From the NCBI RefSeq assembly GCF_004000255.1, contig NZ_RCIQ01000012.1, positions 79,556 through 143,555 on the forward strand: a stretch of 64,000 bases of DNA, read 5' to 3'. Of the stretch, positions 1-7,288 are shown piece by piece (the stretch's first letter is position 1; each line of letters opens with the position of its first letter). Under the pieces are notes generated by a model, which was not told the origin of the DNA, made no database searches, and saw only the letters and a list, made by a program, of their open reading frames with translations. Source of the DNA: Nioella ostreopsis (lineage in GTDB: Bacteria; Pseudomonadota; Alphaproteobacteria; Rhodobacterales; Rhodobacteraceae). The position numbers and the translations under genes were made by a program.

Positions 1-938
1 AACAGGTTGTTCCGATCCAATCCTAATCGGCTGATTGGTGGTTTAGACTTTAGCGCCGAGTGCGGACGGTGCCAATTGTAGAGATGCGTCCATACGGGCA
101 GCTCCGCCGCGCGGTCTTCTGAGGTCTGGTAGGCGCGGGCATAGGCCCATTCGCGCAAAGCGGTTTGGATGAACCTTTCAGCTTTGCCATTGGTCTTCGG
201 CGTGTAGGGTTTGGTCCTGATGTGCCGGATGCCGAGCCAGGCGCAGGCTGCCTTGAAGGCATTGGATTTGTAGCAACTGCCGTTGTCCGTCATGACCCGC
301 GCCACCTTCACGCCCATGGACGCATACCACGCCACCGCCGCCTTCAGATGTGCGACTGCGCTGACTGCCTTCTCGTCCGGATGGATTTGAGTGGAGGACA
401 GCCGTGACGCATCATCGATGCAGACATGCACATACTCCCAACCGATCCCGCGACTGTTGGACTGGCCTGTCCTGTCGCCGGTGATGCGATGGCCGGTGCG
501 CTCGAACTTGCCGAGGCGTTTGATATCGAGGTGGATCATGTCGCCGGGATGCTCACGTTCATAGCGCCGCACCGGCTCGGCAGGCTCCAGATCGCGCAGG
601 CGGCTGAGGCCCGCCCGGCGCAGCACCCGGCTCACCGTGGCAGGCGAAACGCCGGTCTTGGCAGCAACATGCGCCCCCGTCAGGCGTTCACGGCGCAAGG
701 AAATGATCCGCTCCGCGACATCCTCAGGCGTCGGATTGCGCAGAGAATGCGGCCGCGACCGGCGGTCCCGCAAACCGCTTCGGCCCTCCTGTTCATATCG
801 TCGCCACCACTTCGCAGCGGTCTTGGCAGAACAGCCGCAAACGGCCCCGGCTTGCGAAAAGGCCATCCCGGCTGCGATCATCCCAACAAGCCGCTCTCGA
901 CCCAAAGGCGTCAGTCTGGCATTCTGATGCACGTTCAT
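1..938 (-). CDS. IS481-family transposase (3' end cut by window edge)
   Basis: DDE transposase that would move the enclosing element. The reading frame is open from the ATG at 936-938 to the left edge, 312 codons, with only the last few residues missing. The N-terminus holds helix-turn-helix segments (motifs such as FSQAGAVCGCSAKTAAKWW). The catalytic core shows the three acidic positions in family context: HLDIKRLGKF, VMTDNGSCYKS and TPKTNGKAERFIQT, followed by the YNWHRPHSAL signature near the C-terminus. I see no frameshift or stop, so it may be active. The stop codon probably lies just outside the window, inside the terminal repeat. Confidence 0.9.
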   Translation of the reverse strand, partial: MNVHQNARLTPLGRERLVGMIAAGMAFSQAGAVCGCSAKTAAKWWRRYEQEGRSGLRDRRSRPHSLRNPTPEDVAERIISLRRERLTGAHVAAKTGVSPATVSRVLRRAGLSRLRDLEPAEPVRRYEREHPGDMIHLDIKRLGKFERTGHRITGDRTGQSNSRGIGWEYVHVCIDDASRLSSTQIHPDEKAVSAVAHLKAAVAWYASMGVKVARVMTDNGSCYKSNAFKAACAWLGIRHIRTKPYTPKTNGKAERFIQTALREWAYARAYQTSEDRAAELPVWTHLYNWHRPHSALKSKPPISRLGLDRNNL

Positions 939-1010
939 TCGATCCCTCCGAACAGTGTTGAAGCTTGGTAACTCCAACCAACTCGGTCAGGATCGAATGG
1001 ACAACCTGTT
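1..1010 (-). mobile_element. IS481-family insertion sequence (left end at window edge)
   Basis: The first ten bases (aacaggttgt) recur inverted as acaacctgtt at 1001-1010, with a weaker match continuing inward on both sides. Between them lies a single transposase on the minus strand, which is the usual IS481 layout. The left end coincides with the window edge, so the outermost bases, the exact length and any target-site duplication are not visible. Confidence 0.8.
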
Positions 1011-1122
1011 GAAAGCTCACAGCTAGGTCATCACCGTCGCCCCTTCTAGGAAGAGGGCGGCGGTTTGATCTTTGACGAATGAGGCGGGGAGAGTGGCTTC
1101 CCGCGCCGTCGGAGACATTGCC

Positions 1123-1641
1123 ATGTTTGACCTTCCCCTGCCGATCCAACCGAGCCCGCGACCGTTGGGCCCCGTTCCAAATTGCCCGACTGTCGCTCCT
1201 GATCCCAACCTACCTTTCGCGCTGACGCGGATGCACCGGACACCTGCAGCCCTGATGTCGGGCACCGCTGCCCCCGTAGTCGTTGAGCGTTTTGCGACGC
1301 TGGCCGATGCCATGCAGGGCGCGTGTGAACTTGCGGAGGACTACGGCCTCGATCCAGCGCCGCAGCTTCTGGCCATCCTTGATTGCGACCAGCGCCTGGT
1401 TCTTGCCGGGGCCGCCAGTCATGGCGCTGTGGCTTGGTGCCACCCTGTCGCCAATGCCCTTGAGGCGCGGGCCGTCGTGACCGAGGCGGTTCAACTTCGC
1501 GCCCAGGCTGGCCGTGCCATTGATTGGCACGAGCCTGAATTGGCGCAGCGGCTGCGTCACCGTGCTGATCTGCTGGATGCGCGTCTGGTCGACCCGCTCT
1601 GGCGCGCCTTTGCCGCTCGCGCGCTGCAGATCGCGGCGTGA
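1123..1641 (+). CDS. hypothetical accessory protein, 172 aa
   Basis: I do not recognise the family. The ATG is chosen because GGAGA lies about eight bases upstream; an in-frame ATG also exists at 1072 but has no convincing ribosome site. The protein has a proline-rich first 40 residues, then a helical, alanine-rich region (AMQGACELAEDYGLDPAPQ, then LLAILDCDQRLVLAGAASH). No signal peptide, membrane segment or catalytic motif is evident. It starts a same-strand run of small genes reaching 3955. Strong GC-rich codon use with third-position G/C supports it being coding. Function unknown; position suggests a plasmid accessory gene. Confidence 0.55.
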   Translation: MFDLPLPIQPSPRPLGPVPNCPTVAPDPNLPFALTRMHRTPAALMSGTAAPVVVERFATLADAMQGACELAEDYGLDPAPQLLAILDCDQRLVLAGAASHGAVAWCHPVANALEARAVVTEAVQLRAQAGRAIDWHEPELAQRLRHRADLLDARLVDPLWRAFAARALQIAA

Positions 1642-1743
1642 CGCCCGAGAGACAGAGGAGGGATGGGAGGGGTTTGAGCCTCGGGGGCCAGAAGAGTGCG
1701 CCACCTGGGGGGTCTGACCTGTCCTCACCGAACGGAGTTATCC

Positions 1744-2235
1744 ATGACCCAGACTGAACCCACTCTGGCCGCCCCGCTGCGGCCTTCCACCGTCGATTTC
1801 AGGGTGATCCTTGCCGCGCATGCCGAACGCACCGCCCGGACCCTCGCTCTGCGCCCGGGCAACAAAGACCGGCTCTTCGATGGTCTCATTGCCGCCGGCA
1901 TCACCCATGTCACTGTGACCTTCGACGGTGCCGGGGACAGCGGCCAGATCGAAAGCATCGGCGCATGGTCCGGCGAGACCGCCGTCGAGTTCCCGGCGAC
2001 CGAGATCGCCTATGCGGCACTGACCTGGGACGACCCCGAGGTCGAGATGCGGCAGCTCTCGCTGGAAGATGTCGTCGAGCAGCTGGCCTACGACTTCCTC
2101 TCCGACGCCTATGGCAGTTGGGAAAACAACGACGGCGCTTACGGCGAGTTCTGCTTCGACGCATCCGCACGCTGTATCCATCTGGAGTTCAACGAGCGCT
2201 TCACCTCGTCCGAACTCTACACGCACGATTTCTGA
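1744..2235 (+). CDS. DUF6878-like small acidic protein
   Basis: A 163-residue soluble acidic protein starting at the ATG after cggagttatcc. It contains HVTVTFDGAGDSGQIESI in the middle and ends in YTHDF. I associate this pattern with the DUF6878 family seen on alphaproteobacterial plasmids, but the family name is from memory and unverified. No signal peptide or membrane segment. The aspartate/glutamate-rich surface is a feature shared by DNA-mimic anti-restriction proteins, but nothing here proves that role. It lies ten bases ahead of the next gene and is probably co-transcribed with it. Confidence 0.65.
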   Translation: MTQTEPTLAAPLRPSTVDFRVILAAHAERTARTLALRPGNKDRLFDGLIAAGITHVTVTFDGAGDSGQIESIGAWSGETAVEFPATEIAYAALTWDDPEVEMRQLSLEDVVEQLAYDFLSDAYGSWENNDGAYGEFCFDASARCIHLEFNERFTSSELYTHDF

Positions 2236-2245
2236 GGGGGCGGCG

Positions 2246-2623
2246 ATGGCACATCCCTACCACCACGCGCTGTCCTCGGTGAAGAAATGGGGCGGCACGG
2301 TCGACAATTTTATGGCGGTGCATGCCTGGTTCGACCAGAGCAAGGAGATCACCGCCGACTTCCGGCACCGGGCCCTGCGGCACCATGCCGAGGGCATATT
2401 CATGGCCGAGACGATCTTCGGCCAGACCCTCACGCTCTCGACCGGGCGCATCATCCCGACCCGATGGGTTGGCGAACAACATGTGAAAGAGGATCTCGGC
2501 TTCATCCCGAGCTTTGCCGATTGGGTGAAGGCCATCCGGCCCGAACCCTGGATGGGCCGGTCCGAGCGGATCGAGGCGCTGGTCGATCCGCATCACGCCT
2601 CGCCCGTGGTCGAGGTCAGCTGA
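2246..2623 (+). CDS. DUF6915-like protein, 125 aa
   Basis: A 125-residue cytoplasmic protein starting MAHPYHHALSSVKKWGG, with GGGGGCGGCG just ahead of the ATG as ribosome site. It is rich in His and Trp, with HAWFDQSKEITADFRHRALR and HHAEGIFMAETIFG in the first half and WVGEQHVKEDLG in the second. The pattern fits the DUF6915 family, a small conserved protein of phages and plasmids with no assigned function; the family name is from memory. It sits between the DUF6878-like gene and a J-domain-like gene, one base before the latter, so the three probably form one transcript. Confidence 0.65.
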   Translation: MAHPYHHALSSVKKWGGTVDNFMAVHAWFDQSKEITADFRHRALRHHAEGIFMAETIFGQTLTLSTGRIIPTRWVGEQHVKEDLGFIPSFADWVKAIRPEPWMGRSERIEALVDPHHASPVVEVS

Positions 2624-2624
2624 C

Positions 2625-2822
2625 ATGACTGATCCCGCATACTTGCGCCTCGGTCTGCCGCCGACGGCATCGCCTCAGACAGTTCTGCGCGCGGCGGTCC
2701 GGGCGCTTCACCCCGACACGCGCGCCGTGCGCAGCTTCCGGACGGCGCGCAAGCGCTTCTACCTGCAGATGCTTTGTGCGCATGCCGCGCAACAGGCGGC
2801 GGGTGACAATCCTACCGGCTGA
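2625..2822 (+). CDS. small J-domain-like protein, 65 aa
   Basis: A 65-residue protein whose first half reads like helices I-III of a J domain: YLRLGLPPTASPQTVLRAAV followed by RALHPDTR, which includes the HPD tripeptide that J proteins use to stimulate Hsp70 ATPase. The rest (RTARKRFYLQMLCAHAAQQ) could be the last helix. It is slightly shorter than a standard 70-residue J domain and has no client-binding part. It starts one base after the preceding stop, so translation is likely coupled. Whether it really recruits DnaK is inference from the motif. Confidence 0.6.
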   Translation: MTDPAYLRLGLPPTASPQTVLRAAVRALHPDTRAVRSFRTARKRFYLQMLCAHAAQQAAGDNPTG

Positions 2823-2898
2823 TCGCTTCCAACCAACCCTTCATCCCAATCCAGCGCCCGGCCCCAAGGCCCTGGTTTCTCAATCTCAGGAGGTCCCC

Positions 2899-3318
2899 AT
2901 GGCGGATTACTTCAACCATTTCTCATGCCTGATCGACGTCGGCAGCCCCGAAAAGGCCGCCCGCGTACTCGCGCTGTTTCATGACCTGCGCGCTGCGGAT
3001 CAGGACGCCGACGACCCGGAGGTGGCGGGTTTCACCCTCGTGCATCAGGACGCGCCCGAGGGCAGCACCCTCTGGATCCATGATGATGAGCACGGCGATG
3101 TCGAGGCGGTCATCCGCTTCGTGCTGCGCCTGGCAGAAGACCTCGACCTCACCGGTCTCTGGGGGTTTCAGTACGGTCTGACCTGTTCCCGCCCGCGCCT
3201 CGACGCCTTCGGCGGCGGCGCGCATGTCATCGATCTCGGCGCGTGCAAGTCCATCGGCTGGACCAGCAGCCAGGAATGGCTCGCCGCCGCGCTGAACGGA
3301 GAGGACGCCGATGCCTGA
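2899..3318 (+). CDS. hypothetical accessory protein, 139 aa
   Basis: Unrecognised soluble protein with a strong ribosome site (AGGAGG, six bases before the ATG). Composition is acidic in the first two thirds (RAADQDADDPEVAGF, IHDDEHGDVEAVIRF) and it ends in a serine/tryptophan stretch (SIGWTSSQEWLAAAL). No membrane segment, signal peptide or nucleotide-binding motif. Its last eight bases overlap the next gene, which argues for co-expression. An acidic plasmid-borne protein next to similar small genes could be a counter-defence factor, but that is only a guess. Confidence 0.6.
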   Translation: MADYFNHFSCLIDVGSPEKAARVLALFHDLRAADQDADDPEVAGFTLVHQDAPEGSTLWIHDDEHGDVEAVIRFVLRLAEDLDLTGLWGFQYGLTCSRPRLDAFGGGAHVIDLGACKSIGWTSSQEWLAAALNGEDADA

Positions 3319-3955
3319 GGTGATCTGCACCACCGTCTACCAGTTCCCCGAGCTTTCGGAAGCGGCCAAGGAAAAGGCGCGCAGCTGGTATCGCGAGATC
3401 GGGCCCCACGACGATTGGTGGGACGCGGTCTATGAGGATTTCGAGCGGGTCTGCGAAATCCTCGGCATCCGCCTGAAGACCACGCCCTTCCGCCTGATGG
3501 GCGGCGGCACGCGGGCAAAGCCCTGCATTTGGTTCTCCGGGTTCTGGAGCCAGGGCGACGGGGCCTGCTTCGAGGGCTACCTTAGCCATGCCAAGGGTGC
3601 GGCCGCGCGCATCCGCGACTACGCGCCCCAAGACGCGGCGTTGCACGGCATCGCCGACCGGCTGCAGGCCATCCAGCGGCGTAACTTCTACCATCTCGCT
3701 GCCGAGGTCAGCCACCGCGGCCGCTACTACCACGAATACACCATGGCCGTTGACGTCACGCGGCACAGCCCGACCTGGCAGCCACCGACCGAGGACGCCG
3801 AGGAGATCGTGACCGAGGCGCTGCGTGATCTGGCCCGCTGGCTCTACCGCCAACTTGAGGCTGAATACGACCACCTCACTTCGGACGAGGCCATCGAGGA
3901 AGGGATCATCGTCAACGAGTACACCTTCACCGAAGGAGGGCGCCACTTCGGGTGA
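3311..3955 (+). CDS. phage/plasmid conserved hypothetical protein, 214 aa
   Basis: The N-terminal sequence TTVYQFPELSEAAKEKARSW followed by a Tyr-Arg-Glu matches a family I know from phage and plasmid genomes, sometimes named as an antitoxin of a stability system without experimental backing. The protein is rich in aromatic residues and has no signal or membrane segment. Internal motifs include WFSGFWSQGDGACFEGYL and HRGRYYHEYTMAVDV. It overlaps the previous gene by eight bases. The following 57 bases contain the inverted repeat of the DUF6088 gene. Biochemical role unknown. Confidence 0.6.
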   Translation: MPEVICTTVYQFPELSEAAKEKARSWYREIGPHDDWWDAVYEDFERVCEILGIRLKTTPFRLMGGGTRAKPCIWFSGFWSQGDGACFEGYLSHAKGAAARIRDYAPQDAALHGIADRLQAIQRRNFYHLAAEVSHRGRYYHEYTMAVDVTRHSPTWQPPTEDAEEIVTEALRDLARWLYRQLEAEYDHLTSDEAIEEGIIVNEYTFTEGGRHFG

Positions 3956-3973
3956 GGCGGCACGGTTGAAAAC

Positions 3974-4001
3974 TGTCAGAAAATTGCGCATTTTTCTGAC
4001 A
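3974..4001. promoter_or_regulatory. perfect 10-bp inverted repeat before the DUF6088 gene
   Basis: TGTCAGAAAA and TTTTCTGACA are exact complements separated by eight bases, ending 11 bases before the ATG of the DUF6088 antitoxin. AbiEi-type antitoxins are known to repress their own operons through upstream repeats, so this is the likely operator. The AT-rich arms stand out from the GC-rich surroundings. Confidence 0.6.
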
Positions 4002-4012
4002 AAGGAGCGATC

Positions 4013-4606
4013 ATGGAGCGCAGGGCCGAGAGCATTATGAAGGTCGCGATGACGTTGCCGGAGGGGGTGCCCTTGGCAGCGAAGGGGCTCCTGCACCTCG
4101 GCTCGCGCGCGGCGGTCGATCAGACGCTGTCGCGTCTGGCCGCGCGCGGCGAGCTGATCCGTGCGGGACGCGGCATCTACATGCGCCCGGTCCAGACACG
4201 CTTTGGCCCGCGCAGTCCGTCCGCTGAACAGGCGATTGAAGCACTCGCTGTGCAGCGGGGCGAGACGATCGTCCCGAGCGGTGCTGCCGCGGCAAACGTT
4301 TTGGGCCTCGCGACACAGGTGCCGGTCAAGTCGGTTTACCTCACCTCGGGGCGAAGCCGCGTACTGAACCTTGGCCGGCAAGCGGTCGAACTTCGTCATG
4401 CGCCGCGTTGGCAGTTGGCCCTTGGGAGCAAGACCTCCGGCCAGGTTGTCCGGGCTCTTGCCTGGCTCGGACCGGATGAGGCTCCCAAGGCCCTGCAAAT
4501 CCTGCGATCCAAGCTCACGGAGACGGCAAAGACTGAACTGATGTCCGCCGCGCCGCAGTTCCCGACTTGGCTGGCACGATTGGTTGGAGAGATAGTCCAT
4601 GGCTGA
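4013..4606 (+). CDS. DUF6088 / AbiEi-type antitoxin
   Basis: Predicted transcriptional antitoxin of a type IV toxin-antitoxin (AbiE-like) pair. The first 60 residues carry a winged-helix pattern (LGSRAAVDQTLSRLAARGEL, then IRAGRGIYMRP), followed by the conserved middle block with TIVPSGAAAANVLGLATQVP and YLTSGRSRVLNLG. Length 197 aa is normal for DUF6088. AGGAG precedes the ATG by six bases; a second ATG lies at 4037. This family is normally followed by an AbiEii nucleotidyltransferase on the same strand, but here only a few codons resembling the start of such a gene follow, then a convergent gene. The antitoxin therefore seems orphaned. Confidence 0.75.
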   Translation: MERRAESIMKVAMTLPEGVPLAAKGLLHLGSRAAVDQTLSRLAARGELIRAGRGIYMRPVQTRFGPRSPSAEQAIEALAVQRGETIVPSGAAAANVLGLATQVPVKSVYLTSGRSRVLNLGRQAVELRHAPRWQLALGSKTSGQVVRALAWLGPDEAPKALQILRSKLTETAKTELMSAAPQFPTWLARLVGEIVHG

Positions 4607-4640
4607 GGCATCAGTGCACCTGAGCGCTTTGCCTGGTGCC
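4599..4640 (+). pseudogene. possible remnant of the DUF6088 partner toxin
   Basis: An ATG overlapping the DUF6088 stop (ATGGCTGA) opens a frame beginning MAEASVHLSALPG. Partner AbiEii toxins of DUF6088 antitoxins commonly start with a similar MAEAxLxLS pattern at exactly this overlap, but after about a dozen codons the resemblance is lost and the frame runs into the opposite-strand AbiEii gene. I infer a deletion or rearrangement that removed the toxin. The resemblance is short and from memory. Confidence 0.3.
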
Positions 4641-4722
4641 CATCCCGAGGCGGGAGGCAAATTCAAGACAGTCGACGCAGGGGGCCAATGCTCACCCGCC
4701 TCGCGACGGTGCGGTGCACGGT

Positions 4723-5640
4723 TCAGCCCAGAAGCTTCAGCAGGGCGTCGCGCTGCGCAGTGTGCTTTATGGGGTTGTCGCGCTTCAGCTTACTCAGGTT
4801 GAGGAGTTTCCACTGCACGGCTGGCAGGTGTACCGCCTGCAACCGGTCGATGGCCGCAAAGTCCGGCTCACCGTCTTGAAGTGTCAGAAGGAACTGCCTC
4901 GCATTGGCATCGAGTCGCGATTGCACATCGGCGATCATTTTCAGCCGCGTCGCCAGAAGTATGTCTAGGGGGACCGGTGTTCTGGTCATGCCCTCGAATT
5001 CCCGCGCGTAGGGTTGCCCGAGATCGATCAGGTTCGGATCGAGCAGCTCATGCGCCGGGCGCGGCGAACTGGCGACATAGATCAGGAAGGTCTGGAAGAG
5101 GTCCTGCGTCAGGCCCTCGTTCTCGTAAAGGAGCGTGACGTCGTAGAGATCCCGGGGATGCTGCCTGTCGAGGGCAGCGTGCAGTTTACCAGCGAACAGG
5201 TCTTCGAACGAGACGATCTGCATTTCAGCATAGCCATAAGCATCTTCCACAGCAGCCGAGACAGTCCGGATTTCCGGGTCGTGGACAACGCCTCGGGTCA
5301 CGGGCGAGGTTTCGATCTTGATCTCGGCATTGCCGAGGCGCGCCAGAAGCCGCGTGGCTCCACCGCCGCCTCCTTGGATGCGTTGAGATTTCGCGCCGCG
5401 GATACCGGTCTCGATGGATGCGGCGATCCGATCCATCGCGGCGTTGATCTCGTTCAGGCTCTCTGCGCGATCCTTGATTGGCAGGTAGGTCAGGTCGATA
5501 TCGACCGACAACCGCGGCAGGTCGCGATAGAACAGGTTGATGGCCGTCCCGCCCTTGAGCGCGAAGACGTTTTCGCTCGCGACATGGGGCAGGACGCGCA
5601 CCAGGAGCGCAACTTGGGCTTCATAGGTCTCACGCGCCAT
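4723..5640 (-). CDS. AbiEii/AbiGii-family nucleotidyltransferase toxin
   Basis: Toxin component of an AbiE system; these nucleotidyltransferases inhibit growth, for some relatives by adding nucleotides to tRNA. The polymerase-beta type active site is visible at about residues 27-52: FALKGGTAINLFYRDLPRLS followed by VDIDLTY, giving the GG and DxD motifs. Further on are IKIETSPVTRG, the likely third acidic position, and FEDLFAGKLHAALDRQHPRD, the conserved KxxAxxxRxxxRD block of the family. Length 305 aa is normal. Its ATG lies inside the last codons of the AbiEi gene (11-base overlap), typical of translationally coupled AbiE pairs. It faces the DUF6088 gene 116 bases away. Confidence 0.85.
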   Translation of the reverse strand: MARETYEAQVALLVRVLPHVASENVFALKGGTAINLFYRDLPRLSVDIDLTYLPIKDRAESLNEINAAMDRIAASIETGIRGAKSQRIQGGGGGATRLLARLGNAEIKIETSPVTRGVVHDPEIRTVSAAVEDAYGYAEMQIVSFEDLFAGKLHAALDRQHPRDLYDVTLLYENEGLTQDLFQTFLIYVASSPRPAHELLDPNLIDLGQPYAREFEGMTRTPVPLDILLATRLKMIADVQSRLDANARQFLLTLQDGEPDFAAIDRLQAVHLPAVQWKLLNLSKLKRDNPIKHTAQRDALLKLLG

Positions 5641-6451
5641 TGCCGGCCTCCGGTTTTACGAAATCTTCCGGCACCATGATCCGATAGCGCGGGTGGATTT
5701 TGCCACCTCGGACCAAGGCTCGGTCGCCGCTGCCGAGGTCGAATGCCTGCGGGTCGACCCGTTTGCGCCAGGGATGATCGTGGCGGTCGGCAAAGACGAA
5801 GAACAGGCGCTTGACCTTGATCTTGCGGCACGCCTGGAGGAGGTCGGCAAGCAGTTTCGGGCGAAGGGTCGTCAGGCTCTCGAAGACCATATCGAGCGTG
5901 TGGAAGCTTTCATGGTCAGGCAACTCGTCCATGGCCTCAAGGATCGCGCGCTCCGGCGTCGACATCGTCAGACCCCAGTCCCATGGCTGGCCGGTCGTTT
6001 TGCCATCAATCAAGCCCAGTTTCGGATCGGTAAACAAGGATCGGGGGCGGGTTCTGATCGTGGCATCCATCGGCAGTTTCGCCAGCCAGTTGGGGATACT
6101 TTCCCCATAGACCCAGACCGGACCGCTTTCGCCGAGGCGCAGATAGTGGGCATGCCCCTGTTCGCCGAGCGCCGTGGTGCCGCCCACATGCAGGTCGTGG
6201 CCCATAATATGCTGCGTGGAGAGGATGCAGGTCTTCCAGTCGATGCCGTTCGATGTCGGGGTGGCTGCGGTGCTGGGGAGTGGGCGGCGGAATACGCCTC
6301 GGGTGATGCGGTCGAGCCAGCCGCGCTTCACATAGTCACGGAAGCTCTCATAGGCGATGCCTTGGGAGACCAGCCACGCGGCATCGACCAGATACCCGGC
6401 GGGCACTGCATCGAGCAGTTTCTTCAGATTCTGTGACCTTGCGGCGTCCAT
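5630..6451 (-). CDS. AbiEi-family antitoxin
   Basis: Partner antitoxin of the AbiEii toxin directly downstream. The N-terminal 60 residues form a winged helix (YLVDAAWLVSQGIAYESFRD, then VKRGWLDRITRGVFRRP), the usual start of AbiEi_3/AbiEi_4 proteins; the remainder resembles the AbiEi body (STQHIMGHDLHVGGTTALGE, STPERAILEAMDELPDH). AbiEi does not bind the toxin but represses the operon and counteracts toxicity by an unsettled mechanism. The ATG at 6451 is preferred; a TTG three codons earlier is possible. Two direct repeats just upstream are probable binding sites. Confidence 0.8.
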   Translation of the reverse strand: MDAARSQNLKKLLDAVPAGYLVDAAWLVSQGIAYESFRDYVKRGWLDRITRGVFRRPLPSTAATPTSNGIDWKTCILSTQHIMGHDLHVGGTTALGEQGHAHYLRLGESGPVWVYGESIPNWLAKLPMDATIRTRPRSLFTDPKLGLIDGKTTGQPWDWGLTMSTPERAILEAMDELPDHESFHTLDMVFESLTTLRPKLLADLLQACRKIKVKRLFFVFADRHDHPWRKRVDPQAFDLGSGDRALVRGGKIHPRYRIMVPEDFVKPEAGNGA

Positions 6452-6457
6452 GATACC

Positions 6458-6484
6458 CAAATAGACATATTTTCAAAGAGACAT
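6458..6484. promoter_or_regulatory. direct repeats upstream of abiEi, probable autorepression site
   Basis: CAAATAGACAT and CAAAGAGACAT are 11-base direct repeats (one mismatch) with a 16-base period, lying immediately upstream of the AbiEi start on the minus strand. AbiEi antitoxins autoregulate by binding upstream repeats, so these are plausible operator half-sites. The first copy touches the alternative TTG start. Confidence 0.45.
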
Positions 6485-6815
6485 CTACAGATTTCTTTGA
6501 TGAGGATGCTTTTCTGGCGTTATGGACGCTCCAACATCACCATTTCCAAAGAACTGAGGGGCTAGCCCCAAGTGGAGGAAGATCTGAAGACGCTGGGTCG
6601 AGAGACGACTACGACTTGCGGTGGTTGCCGAAGGCCGATGTGGGCACCTCCCGGCGTCCCGCCAGGCCCAGGTCTTGGTCCTTCGGACAGGAGTTTGACC
6701 GAGGCTGATGTCCCGAAGGGCTAATCTGCTGACCTATAGGTTGGCAAATACGCTCGGTTTGCCAAGCCACGGTATGGCAGAAGCTCCGGAAGGCCGGAGC
6801 CAGCCGGTGCCGCGC
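6485..6815. other. intergenic region with two stem-loops, no gene seen
   Basis: No open frame with a credible start lies here. Two inverted repeats do. TTGGCAAA/TTTGCCAA at 6741-6765 has 8-base arms and a 9-base gap. GCTCCGG/CCGGAGC at 6783-6800 has a 4-base loop. The second sits 15 bases beyond the stop of the minus-strand gene to its right and could end that transcript, although no T-run follows. Confidence 0.4.
6783..6800 (-). terminator. possible terminator of the small minus-strand gene
   Basis: Seven-base GC-rich perfect stem (GCTCCGG with CCGGAGC) and a four-base loop, placed just after the stop codon of the 98-residue gene. Only two T residues follow on the minus strand, so it is not a textbook rho-independent terminator. 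Confidence 0.3.
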
Positions 6816-7112
6816 TCACTTGTTCCCGTCGATCCACTTCGACATCAGCCCCTTGTCGCGGAAACACTCATCCGGGACGGCGCGGCGTTTGATCCGGGCG
6901 AGGCGCTCGGCAAAGGCGACCTGTTTGGACGAGGGCAGGCTGTCCAGCGCTGTCGCGGGTGTGAGCTTGGCCTGTGCGTCGATCCAGGCGCTCAGGGACC
7001 GCCGATCTTGCTGAACCTCCCACGGCAAAAGTGTCTGATTGCGCAGGGCCAGAGCGCGCGCATAGGCGATCTGCTTGGGCGTCGCGGGCAGGGCGTAAGT
7101 GGTGCTTTCCAT
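6816..7112 (-). CDS. small plasmid protein with two KQ-A-(Y/F)A repeats, 98 aa
   Basis: Unassigned small basic protein made of two similar halves: TPKQIAYARALALRNQTLLP near the N-terminus and SSKQVAFAERLARIKRRAVP near residue 60, each followed by a helix ending in (S/M)(A/S)KWID-type sequence (LSAWIDAQ and LMSKWIDGN). The internal repeat suggests a duplicated helical motif. The protein sits ahead of, and divergent from, the strawberry-notch gene. A LexA-like box lies 36 bases upstream, so it may be DNA-damage induced. No enzymatic residues can be proposed. Confidence 0.65.
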   Translation of the reverse strand: MESTTYALPATPKQIAYARALALRNQTLLPWEVQQDRRSLSAWIDAQAKLTPATALDSLPSSKQVAFAERLARIKRRAVPDECFRDKGLMSKWIDGNK

Positions 7113-7147
7113 CGGGGATCTCCCTTCTTGGCGTGGCTCTTAAAATA

Positions 7148-7162
7148 GAACATAGCAAGAAC
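7148..7162. promoter_or_regulatory. LexA-like box (GAAC-N7-GAAC)
   Basis: GAAC ATAGCAA GAAC, which on the minus strand reads GTTC-N7-GTTC, the direct-repeat SOS box used by alphaproteobacterial LexA. It lies between the divergent 98-residue gene and the strawberry-notch gene and is closer to the former. A short direct repeat can arise by chance, so binding is unproven. Confidence 0.45.
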
Positions 7163-7288
7163 AAAAGCAAGCTACCTGCGAAAATCATGGGGTTTGAGAG
7201 GAAGAGGAGGGCCGGGGAAGGTCAGGCCTGAGGGTGCCCGAAAGAGGGTGTCCGGGCCTGATCCTGTTCCTCATTCCGGAGTTTCCCG

